A stretch of 64,000 bases of DNA from VAZQ01 sp036555745 (lineage in GTDB: Bacteria; Pseudomonadota; Alphaproteobacteria; Rhizobiales; Xanthobacteraceae): assembly GCA_036555745.1 (NCBI GenBank), contig DATBKV010000218.1, positions 1 to 64,000 of the forward strand, written 5' to 3'. Every line of letters starts with the position of its first letter. Positions within the stretch are counted from its first letter, which is position 1. Under the pieces are notes generated by a model, which worked only from the letters and a program-made list of their open reading frames with translations, did not search any database and was not told where the DNA came from. Below, piece by piece: positions 44,350 to 51,475 of the stretch. The position numbers were made by a program, and so were the translations under genes.

Positions 44350-45504
44350 ATGGACCATGCCGCCGCAAGGTCAAGGAAGCACAGCCGCCAAATGGCCGGC
44401 GCCTTCTCGTTCGGCATCGAAGAGGAATATTTCCTGGTCGAGGCGCGGACCAAGCTCATGCCCGCCCATGTGCCGGCGGCATTCTTCGAGGCAGCCACGG
44501 CGGCAACCGCCGGCCGGGTCTCGACCGAATTCCTGCAGCCGCAGATCGAAGCCATATCGTCGCCGCAACTGAGCATGGGGGACGCCCGTGCGGAGCTGAG
44601 GGAGTTGCGGCAGGCGATCGCCGCGGTGGCAGCCGAACACGGTCTCGCGATTCTGGCTGCGGGTACGCATCCGAGCGCGCGCTGGCGCGACGCCCAGCAG
44701 ACGCCCAAGCAGCGTTACGATAATGTCATGCACGATCTGCAGATGATCGGCGAGCGCGACCTCCTGTGCGGACTGCACGTGCACGTCGAGCTGCCCGATC
44801 CGGAACGGCGCGTCGAGGTGATGTACCGGATGCTGCCCTATCTGCCGCTGCTTCTGGCGCTCTCGACGTCGTCGCCGTTCTGGCAGGGGCGACGAACCGG
44901 GCTCAAAGGCTACCGGCTCGCGGCCTATGACGAGCTGCCGCGCAGCGGAGTGCCGGAATTGTTCCGCACCCAGGCGGAATTCGACGCCTATGTCGCCACG
45001 CTGGTGCGCGCCGGGGTGATCCAGGATTCCAGCTACATCTGGTGGGCGATCCGGCCCTCGCTCGACAATCCCACGCTCGAACTGCGGGCGCCGGATTGCT
45101 GCACGCTGGTCGACGACGCGATCGCCATCGCGGCGCTCTATCGCACGTTGGCACGCCATCTATGCGTGAACCGCGAGCGCAATTGCGGGCTCGATGCGGT
45201 TGCACGGGCGGTCATCGTCGAGAACAAATGGCGCGCGCAGCGCTATGGGGTCCACGGCACGTTTGTGATGGACGGCGGCGCGGTGACGGTAGCAGAGCTG
45301 CTCGAGCGCACCATCGCCGATACCGCAGCCGACGCCGCCGCGCTCGGCTGCACTCAGGAGGTCAACCGCTGTCGGGCTATCGCCGGGACCGGCACCTCCG
45401 CCGACGTCCAGCTCGCGGTGTTCGACGCACAGCGCAACAGTGCCGGCGACGCCGCCGCGCTGGCCGCGGTGACCGAATGGATCGCCGCCGCAACCCTGCA
45501 ATGA
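44350..45504 (+). CDS. Carboxylate-amine ligase, GCS2/YbdK type
   Basis: 384 residues of the glutamate-cysteine ligase-2-like ATP-grasp relatives. The start FSFGIEEEYFLVEART is the family N-terminal motif (E-E-E/Y binds metal and substrate). HVHVELPDPERRVEVMYRMLPYLP supplies the conserved His pair. STSSPFWQGRRTGLKGYR and DCCTLVDDAIAIAALYRTLA follow. It probably joins a carboxylate to an amine with ATP; YbdK has weak gamma-glutamylcysteine activity, but the real product is unknown. ATG at 44350 is chosen over 44392, which would remove the first 14 non-conserved residues. Confidence 0.85.
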   Translation: MDHAAARSRKHSRQMAGAFSFGIEEEYFLVEARTKLMPAHVPAAFFEAATAATAGRVSTEFLQPQIEAISSPQLSMGDARAELRELRQAIAAVAAEHGLAILAAGTHPSARWRDAQQTPKQRYDNVMHDLQMIGERDLLCGLHVHVELPDPERRVEVMYRMLPYLPLLLALSTSSPFWQGRRTGLKGYRLAAYDELPRSGVPELFRTQAEFDAYVATLVRAGVIQDSSYIWWAIRPSLDNPTLELRAPDCCTLVDDAIAIAALYRTLARHLCVNRERNCGLDAVARAVIVENKWRAQRYGVHGTFVMDGGAVTVAELLERTIADTAADAAALGCTQEVNRCRAIAGTGTSADVQLAVFDAQRNSAGDAAALAAVTEWIAAATLQ

Positions 45505-45520
45505 CAGGGCGTTGCCGGGT

Positions 45521-45549
45521 TTGTGCCAGCGCCGTTTTTCTGCTACGAT
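45521..45549 (+). promoter_or_regulatory. Promoter of the BlaI-M56 operon
   Basis: TTGTGC (45521-45526), 17-base spacer, TACGAT (45544-45549), 37 bases before the BlaI-type gene. The -10 hexamer lies inside the BlaI-like palindrome at 45540-45558. Confidence 0.55.
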
Positions 45550-45558
45550 ACGTAGCAG
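45540..45558 (+). promoter_or_regulatory. BlaI/MecI-type operator upstream of the repressor gene
   Basis: CTGCTACG (45540-45547), ATA, CGTAGCAG (45551-45558): perfect 8-bp inverted repeat. It resembles the TACA/TGTA half-sites of BlaI/MecI operators. A second near-identical site lies at 48470-48486 before the DUF1800 gene. Confidence 0.75.
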
Positions 45559-45585
45559 TACCTCACGGCAGCCACGGACCAAGCC

Positions 45586-45966
45586 ATGCAACGGACTCTT
45601 CCCGATCTGGGCGACCTCGAGCGGGAGGTGATGCAGCTGGTCTGGGCTGCGGGACCGGTCACCGCCGAAGCGGTGCGCGAACGGCTGGGGCGGCGGCTCA
45701 AGGAATCCACCGTCCGCACCGTGTTGCGCCGGCTGGAGGACAAAGGCTACGTCGGCCATACCGTTGATGGTCGCACTTACGTCTACCACGCGAACCACCC
45801 GCGAGGACGGGTCGCGGCCAAGGCCGTCCAGCGCATCGTTGACTGGTTCTGCAACGGCTCGATCGACGAGGTTCTGGTCGGCATGGTCGACAGCGCGATG
45901 CTTGACCAGCGGCAATTGCGGATGCTTGCCGACAAGATCGCGCAGGCCAAGCGAGCGAAGAAATGA
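45586..45966 (+). CDS. BlaI/MecI/CopY-family transcriptional repressor
   Basis: 126-residue winged-helix repressor. DLGDLEREVMQLVWAAGPVTAEAVRERL and KESTVRTVLRRLEDKGYVGHTVDGRTYVYHA are the DNA-binding domain; the rest is the dimer helix region. The Asn-Phe dipeptide cut in staphylococcal BlaI is not evident, so inactivation may differ. ATG at 45586 lies 27 bases after a perfect inverted repeat, so self-repression is likely. Its stop overlaps the M56 peptidase start (ATGA), the classic repressor-sensor pairing. Confidence 0.9.
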   Translation: MQRTLPDLGDLEREVMQLVWAAGPVTAEAVRERLGRRLKESTVRTVLRRLEDKGYVGHTVDGRTYVYHANHPRGRVAAKAVQRIVDWFCNGSIDEVLVGMVDSAMLDQRQLRMLADKIAQAKRAKK

Positions 45967-48329
45967 TCTTGGCGCTGGTGGGCGAATCGGCGCTGCGTTT
46001 GCTTGCGCTCGGCGCGGTCGTGTGGCTCGCGCTCAAGCTTCTTCGGGTGCGCAACCCGCACGTTGAAATGACCGCATGGACGGTGGTGCTGCTCGCGTCA
46101 CTGGCGATGCCGGCGCTCATGCGCTCGGTGACGCTGCCCATTCCGGCCGGCCCATCGCCAGTGCAATGGGCGCAGCTGATACCGGCTTCCGCGGGCCTGC
46201 CGTTCGAGGCGGTGGCCTCCGGGCCGGCAATGCCTTCGCCGCGGGAAGCCGCAAGCTTTCCGGCGCCGCCCGCGGCGCCCCAGCCGAGCGCGGGCGATCG
46301 CCGGCCCGCCACGGCGCTCGCGGCCGTCGACTGGCGGACCGCGGCGACGACCATCTATCTCGCGGTGGCCGCGACCTTGCTGCTGCGGCTGGTTTTGGGG
46401 CTGGCGCTGACTTGGCGTCTCGCCCGGCGCGCGCCGCGACTTCCCGCCAGCCGGAGCGGCGGGGCAGACCTGCGCGTCAGTGCGGCCATTAGCGTGCCGG
46501 TGACATTCGGATCGACCATCCTGCTGCCGCCCGAATACGTCTACTGGAGCGGCGCAAAGCGGCGGGCGGTGTTGGCGCACGAAGGGGCGCACGTCGCGCA
46601 CCGTCATTGTTATCTGCTGCTCCTGGCGGTGATCAATCGCGCGATGTTCTGGTTCAGCCCGTTCGCTTGGTGGCAGCTCGGCCGTCTCGCCGACCTGGCG
46701 GAAACCATCAGCGACGAGGCGGCCATCGAAGCGCTCGCGGACCGGACATCCTACGCTGATATCCTGCTCGAGGTGGCGAGCGAAGGACGCCATGCCCCGG
46801 CCGGCCTCGCCATGGCGCGGCCGAGAACAGTAAGGCGCAGGGTGGAGCGCATCCTCAGCGCGCCCGCCGCTCCGGCCGGTCTGGACTGGCGCAAGCGCTC
46901 GCTGATCGTGATCGCGCTCCTCCCCCTGATCGCGGTCTGCGCCGCCGGCATGGTGCGCGCCGTCGCCACCGCAGAGCCCTCCCCCGCCGCGCTCGCCGCG
47001 GGCACATCGGCGCTGAGCCCCGACGGAGCCTCCAGCCAGAAGACGGTGCCCGAGCGGGAGCGAGCGCAAACCGCCGCAGTGCGCTTCGAGGATTACGTCG
47101 GCTATTACCAGCTCAATCAGTGGCGCGTGTTCACCGTGAGCCGCAGCGACGACCAGCTGTTCGCGCAGCTGACCGGACAACGCAAGCTTCCGTTGCAGCC
47201 CGCAAGCGACGGCGAGTTCGTCTATGGCTCCTCGGCGGTGCGGATCGCCTTCGTTGCCGATGCCCAGGGGCGGCCGAACACGCTCGTTCTCCAGCGCGAC
47301 GGCCGCAAGTGGCTGTCGGCGCGCGTGGACGAAGCCAAGGCGAGATCGGTTGAAGGTATCTTCGCATGGCAGATCGCGTCCGCGCCCGACCGCTTCCGCG
47401 ATCAGTTGCCGGCGTCGGGAAGCAGAGAGGCGGTGCTGCGCAGCATCGCGGAATTGCAGGCCGGCACGCCCGATTACGCGCGCATGAGCCCGCCGCTGGC
47501 GGAGGCGATAGTCCGGCACCTGCCGCCGCTCCACAGCATGCTGACGGCGCTGGGCTCGGTCGAATCGATCTTCTTCCGCGGGGTGGGTCCCGGCGGCTAC
47601 GACATCTACGGCGCCAAGTTTGCCAACGGCTTCGCCGAATTCCGGCTGCTCATCGCGTCCGACGGCACGATCGAAGACGTCGTGTTCCGTCCCGATGGCG
47701 ACGATACGCCGGGAGGCGTCGCGGACTGCGCTGACGAAGGGTCGTTGCGGTCCTTGCCCGACACGGCGCCGATCCGACTGCTGCTGTTCAACGACAGCGG
47801 AGCGGACATCCACTTGCTGAGCGTGGATTATGCCGGGCACCGCACGCGCCACGACACGATCGGCAATGAGCGGTCCGGCTCAGTGCTGACCAACATCGCG
47901 CATCCCTGGATCGTCACCGACCCGGCAGGGCGATGTCTCGAGATCGTATGGCCCGGCCAACGCACGCGTTTCCTGGCGGTGCAGTCGGTGCCAGCGGGCG
48001 ATCAGCCGGACGGCTTGGTGGCGCCGCGCCGCACGCCAACCGCGGGCAGCGAGGAGGCGTTGCGCCGCTACATCGGGTCACTGGAACGCGGCCAGCCCGA
48101 CTACGATCAGTTGACTCCGGAAGTGGCGGGGGAAACGCGTCGGCACCTGCTGCTCAACCAGGCGATCCTGGCCAGACTCGGCCCGTTGCGCGCCATGTCG
48201 TTTCGCGCTGTCTCGCCGCTCGGCAGCGACGTCTACATGGCGCGTTTCGCCAACGGTACCGCCGAATGGCGGATCGGACTGGTCAAGGACGGCCGCATCG
48301 GTCGGATCGCGCTCGGCCCGCAATACTAG
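45963..48329 (+). CDS. BlaR1/MecR1-type M56 metallopeptidase with DUF3471, repeat and VHL-beta-like domains
   Basis: 788-residue membrane-bound sensor protease. The N-terminal ~330 residues contain TM helices and the zinc site H206-E-G-A-H210, with LAETISDEAA as the third-ligand helix. A TM follows near 305-330. The outer part is unusual. It has a DUF3471-like module at ~370-460 (FEDYVGYYQLNQWRVFTVSR, then FVADAQGRPNTLVLQRDGR). Two copies of a ~95-residue repeat follow (about 487-590 and 695-788). Between them, at ~600-670, is a segment very like bacterial VHL-beta domains (FNDSGADIHLLSVDYAGH then HPWIVTDPAGRCLEI). The penicillin-binding domain of BlaR1 is absent, so the signal is something else. 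It is coupled to the BlaI-like gene. Confidence 0.88.
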   Translation: MILALVGESALRLLALGAVVWLALKLLRVRNPHVEMTAWTVVLLASLAMPALMRSVTLPIPAGPSPVQWAQLIPASAGLPFEAVASGPAMPSPREAASFPAPPAAPQPSAGDRRPATALAAVDWRTAATTIYLAVAATLLLRLVLGLALTWRLARRAPRLPASRSGGADLRVSAAISVPVTFGSTILLPPEYVYWSGAKRRAVLAHEGAHVAHRHCYLLLLAVINRAMFWFSPFAWWQLGRLADLAETISDEAAIEALADRTSYADILLEVASEGRHAPAGLAMARPRTVRRRVERILSAPAAPAGLDWRKRSLIVIALLPLIAVCAAGMVRAVATAEPSPAALAAGTSALSPDGASSQKTVPERERAQTAAVRFEDYVGYYQLNQWRVFTVSRSDDQLFAQLTGQRKLPLQPASDGEFVYGSSAVRIAFVADAQGRPNTLVLQRDGRKWLSARVDEAKARSVEGIFAWQIASAPDRFRDQLPASGSREAVLRSIAELQAGTPDYARMSPPLAEAIVRHLPPLHSMLTALGSVESIFFRGVGPGGYDIYGAKFANGFAEFRLLIASDGTIEDVVFRPDGDDTPGGVADCADEGSLRSLPDTAPIRLLLFNDSGADIHLLSVDYAGHRTRHDTIGNERSGSVLTNIAHPWIVTDPAGRCLEIVWPGQRTRFLAVQSVPAGDQPDGLVAPRRTPTAGSEEALRRYIGSLERGQPDYDQLTPEVAGETRRHLLLNQAILARLGPLRAMSFRAVSPLGSDVYMARFANGTAEWRIGLVKDGRIGRIALGPQY

Positions 48330-48449
48330 CCCCGCTTCGCCGATCTCCCAATCCGCGGATCGCGGGTACCGTTGCGGGGCGGCAAGTATTCCGTTGCACA
48401 GGACGCCACCGACCGTCTTCCTTCTCTGGGCCGCGCGACTGGGGAAGCC

Positions 48450-48478
48450 TTGCACCGGATCCGGGCATGTGCTACAGC
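48450..48478 (+). promoter_or_regulatory. Promoter of the DUF1800-DUF1501 operon
   Basis: TTGCAC (48450-48455), 17-base spacer, TACAGC (48473-48478), 79 bases before the DUF1800 start. As at the BlaI gene, the -10 overlaps the palindromic operator and begins at the same base of it. Confidence 0.5.
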
Positions 48479-48486
48479 TTGTAGCA
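48470..48486 (+). promoter_or_regulatory. Second BlaI-type operator, upstream of the DUF1800 gene
   Basis: TGCTACA (48470-48476), GCT, TGTAGCA (48480-48486): perfect 7-bp inverted repeat. It shares TGCTAC-N5-GTAGCAGTAC with the operator of the BlaI gene, pointing to control by the same repressor. Confidence 0.7.
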
Positions 48487-48556
48487 GTACTCCTCGTACT
48501 CAGCTTGCTCGCTCGTGAAGCGAGGTGACCGGCTCTCAGACCAGCGGCGGTGCGCC

Positions 48557-49996
48557 ATGACATCCGACCAGCGGAGGCGAGAGGCGGCCTTGGCCCTGCA
48601 TCGGTTCGGCTTGGGGCCGCGCCCGGGCTCGATCGCGGCGATCGCATCGGATCCGCGCGGCGCGGTCATCGCCGAGCTTGATAGACCCGGTGCCGGCCGC
48701 ATCGACAATCCCGCGCTAATGACCAGTGCGCAGGCCGCCCGCGCCGCCTTCGAAGCGCGCGCGGCGCGCCAAGCGCAGAAGATCGTCGCCCAGCGCGCCG
48801 AGAAGGAGGCCGAACAGCTCAAAGCTGAGGGCGGGAGCGAACAGGCCGCTCGGAGCATGGAGCCCAGCAAGCCTGCAGCGGCGCAAGCCGAGCAAGTTCC
48901 GCCAGTGGAGCGCCAAATCTTCCTGCAAGAGGTCAGGGCCAAGCTCGATGCCGCACTACTGGCCGAGATCGGCTTTGCGGAGCGTCTGGTCTGGTTCTGG
49001 TCGAATCATTTCTGCGTGTCCGGCGACAAGGTGCCCAACATGCTGGGCGGCTACGAGCGCGAAGCCATCAGGCCACATATCCTGGGGCACTTCGCCGATA
49101 TGCTGCTCGCGGTCGAGGGCCATCCGGCGATGCTGGTCTATCTCGACAATTTCGTCTCCATCGGGCCCAACTCGGTGGCGGGCATCAATCGCACGCGCGG
49201 CCGCAACGAGAATCTCGCGCGCGAGATTCTGGAGTTGCACACGCTCGGGGTACGCACCGGCTACAGCCAGGACGATGTCGTCCGCTTCGCCAACGTTCTC
49301 ACCGGATGGACGATCATTTCGGCCAATGACAATCCCGAGCACGGCGCCGAGTTCATCTTCAATCGACGCCTGCACGAGCCGGGTCCTCAGCAGGTCATCG
49401 GCAAGACCTATGCCGACGACGGTGTCGGACAGGGTCGCGCGGTGCTCATGGATCTCGCACGCCATCCCGCCACCGCGACGCATATCGCCGGCAAGCTGGC
49501 CCGCCATTTCATCGCCGACGAGCCCCCGCCGGCGCTGATCGAACGCCTGGCGGCGATCTTTCGCGAGAGTGACGGCGATCTCAAGGAGCTTGCCAAGGGA
49601 TTGCTCGCCGCTCCCGAGGCCTGGGCTCCCGAGCAGGCCAAGCTCAGGCGGCCGAGCGAATGGGTGGTGGCGATGGTGCGTGCGAGCGGCGGGCGCGGCG
49701 ATCCCGAGCGGTTCGCGCGCGGCCAGGCGCTCCTGGGGGAGCCGATGTGGCGTCCTCCGTCCCCCAAGGGCTTCGCCGATGACGAGGGAGCCTGGATCGA
49801 CACCATGGGCCAGCGGCTCGACATCGCCAACAACTTCGCCGAGCGCGTCGCCGGGCGCCTCGACCCTCAGGAGCTGCTCGAGACCGCGCTCGGACCGCTC
49901 GCTTCCAACGAAACGCGCGAGGCGGTCGCGCGCGCTGAAAGCCGCCAGCAAGGCCTGACGCTCGCGTTCATGGCGCCGGAATTCCAACGGAGGTGA
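48557..49996 (+). CDS. DUF1800 family protein
   Basis: 479-residue member of DUF1800. The family start ALALHRFGLGPRPGSIAAIASDPRGAV is present, then FLQEVRAKLDAALLAEIGFAERLVWFWSNHFCVSGDK, NENLAREILELHTLGV, and FANVLTGWTI. No clear signal peptide is seen at this end, although many relatives are exported with DUF1501 partners. ATG at 48557 is preceded by a weak ribosome site; the frame open upstream to 48515 crosses the promoter region. It is followed two bases later by the DUF1501 gene. The function of DUF1800 is unknown. A BlaI-type operator controls the pair. Confidence 0.88.
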   Translation: MTSDQRRREAALALHRFGLGPRPGSIAAIASDPRGAVIAELDRPGAGRIDNPALMTSAQAARAAFEARAARQAQKIVAQRAEKEAEQLKAEGGSEQAARSMEPSKPAAAQAEQVPPVERQIFLQEVRAKLDAALLAEIGFAERLVWFWSNHFCVSGDKVPNMLGGYEREAIRPHILGHFADMLLAVEGHPAMLVYLDNFVSIGPNSVAGINRTRGRNENLAREILELHTLGVRTGYSQDDVVRFANVLTGWTIISANDNPEHGAEFIFNRRLHEPGPQQVIGKTYADDGVGQGRAVLMDLARHPATATHIAGKLARHFIADEPPPALIERLAAIFRESDGDLKELAKGLLAAPEAWAPEQAKLRRPSEWVVAMVRASGGRGDPERFARGQALLGEPMWRPPSPKGFADDEGAWIDTMGQRLDIANNFAERVAGRLDPQELLETALGPLASNETREAVARAESRQQGLTLAFMAPEFQRR

Positions 49997-49998
49997 TC

Positions 49999-51246
49999 AT
50001 GTCGCTCCACCATTCGCCGACGCGGCGCGAGATGGTGCTCGGCTCCGGCGCGCTTTTCGCCTGGGCTTACGCGCCCAAGCTGGCGCGCGCCGAAGGCCGC
50101 GATCCGCGCATGCTCGTCATTGTGCTGCGCGGCGCGCTCGACGGACTCGGGGTGGTCGCGCCGGTCGGCGATCCCGACTGGATGAGCCTGCGCGGCGACC
50201 GAGCCCTGGTGCTTGACGGCAAGACCCCGGCATTGCCGCTCGATTCGTTCTTCGCGCTCAATCCGGCGATGCCCAACCTGCATCGGCTCTATCAGGCGCG
50301 GCAGGCCATCATTGTTCATGCAACTGCCACGCCCTATCGCGAGCGCTCGCATTTCGACGGCCAGGACGTGCTCGAGAGCGGATTTTCCAGGCCCGGCTCC
50401 ACCGACAGTGGCTGGCTCAATCGCGCGCTGTCCTCGCTCGCAGCGGATGGACGGGTCAATCCTCGCGGCAGCCGAGCCTTCGCTGTCGGGCCGGTGACGC
50501 CGCTCGTGGTGCGCGGGAGCGCCCCGATCATGTCGTGGGTGCCGCAACGACTGCTTCCCGCCAGCGACGACACCCAGATGCGCCTGCTGGACCTCTATCG
50601 CCACACCGACGCCAAGCTGGCCCGGGCGTTCGAGGGCCGCCGGGACCTCACGACGCTGGCGCGGGGCGCCGGAATGACCGCGATGAGCCCGCGGCCGGCC
50701 GAACCCGCGGCGATGGGCATCGCTCGCGTGCGTGAATACGCCGCCAATGTCGCGAGCGCGGCGGCGACCTATCTGGCGCAACCCGATGGCCCGCGCGTGG
50801 GCGCCGCGGGCTTCGTGGGCTGGGATACCCATATCAACGAAGGCGCCGCAGGCGGACAGCTGGCTGCGCTGCTCGGCGCGCTCGACGGCGCCATCGCCGC
50901 AATCGAGAAAAGCATGGGCAGCGCCTGGAGCGAGACCGTGGTCGCGATTGTCACCGAGTTCGGTCGCACCGCCCGCATCAACGGGACGGACGGCACCGAT
51001 CACGGCACCGCCACGATTGCCGCGCTGGTGGGCGGCGCGCTCAAGGGCGGACGCGTGATTGCCGACTGGCCCGGCATCAAGGCCGCAGATCTCCATGAAG
51101 GCCGCGACCTCAAGCCCACGATCGACTTGCGCGCGGTGCTCAAGGGCGTGCTGCAGGACCATCTGCGCGTCGACCAGCGGGCGCTCACCGCGACCGTTTT
51201 TCCGGGCAGCGGCGATGTGAAAGCGATCGAGGGGCTGGTCGGGTAA
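49999..51246 (+). CDS. DUF1501 family protein, probably Tat-exported
   Basis: 415-residue DUF1501 protein, an alkaline-phosphatase-superfamily relative of unknown activity. The N-terminus SPTRREMVLGSGALFAWAY is a plausible twin-arginine signal. Family segments are MLVIVLRGALDGLGVVAPVGDPDW, YRERSHFDGQDVLESG, WDTHINEG and IVTEFGRTARINGTDGTDHGTA, whose Asp/His residues may bind metal. GGAGG sits seven bases before ATG 49999. The pair DUF1800-DUF1501 is found together widely in bacteria, so it is probably a functional unit; the substrate is unknown. Confidence 0.9.
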   Translation: MSLHHSPTRREMVLGSGALFAWAYAPKLARAEGRDPRMLVIVLRGALDGLGVVAPVGDPDWMSLRGDRALVLDGKTPALPLDSFFALNPAMPNLHRLYQARQAIIVHATATPYRERSHFDGQDVLESGFSRPGSTDSGWLNRALSSLAADGRVNPRGSRAFAVGPVTPLVVRGSAPIMSWVPQRLLPASDDTQMRLLDLYRHTDAKLARAFEGRRDLTTLARGAGMTAMSPRPAEPAAMGIARVREYAANVASAAATYLAQPDGPRVGAAGFVGWDTHINEGAAGGQLAALLGALDGAIAAIEKSMGSAWSETVVAIVTEFGRTARINGTDGTDHGTATIAALVGGALKGGRVIADWPGIKAADLHEGRDLKPTIDLRAVLKGVLQDHLRVDQRALTATVFPGSGDVKAIEGLVG

Positions 51247-51324
51247 ATCTGCTCGGCCCCGTGGCCGCCGAAATTTCGCCGCCGTAGCCTGGGCTGGCAC
51301 GCCAAAGGCGGCAGCGGTCGTTGC

Positions 51325-51360
51325 AGGACGGCGTTTCAAGTGGTTTTGAGACGCCGTCCT
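51325..51360 (+). terminator. Terminator after the DUF1800-DUF1501 operon
   Basis: AGGACGGCGTTTCAA (51325-51339) pairs with TTGAGACGCCGTCCT (51346-51360): 15-bp stem with one G-U pair, then GCTTTCTTC. It lies 79 bases past the stop and may also end katG transcription on the other strand. Confidence 0.75.
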
Positions 51361-51475
51361 GCTTTCTTCATGGCTTCTGCTCGCGTCCGGACTTGCGCAG
51401 GCGTCGCAGGCCTTGCACAAGCCTCGGTGGGCACCGGTCAGCCGATGCTCGATCGCGGCGAGGCTTTGGAAGACC

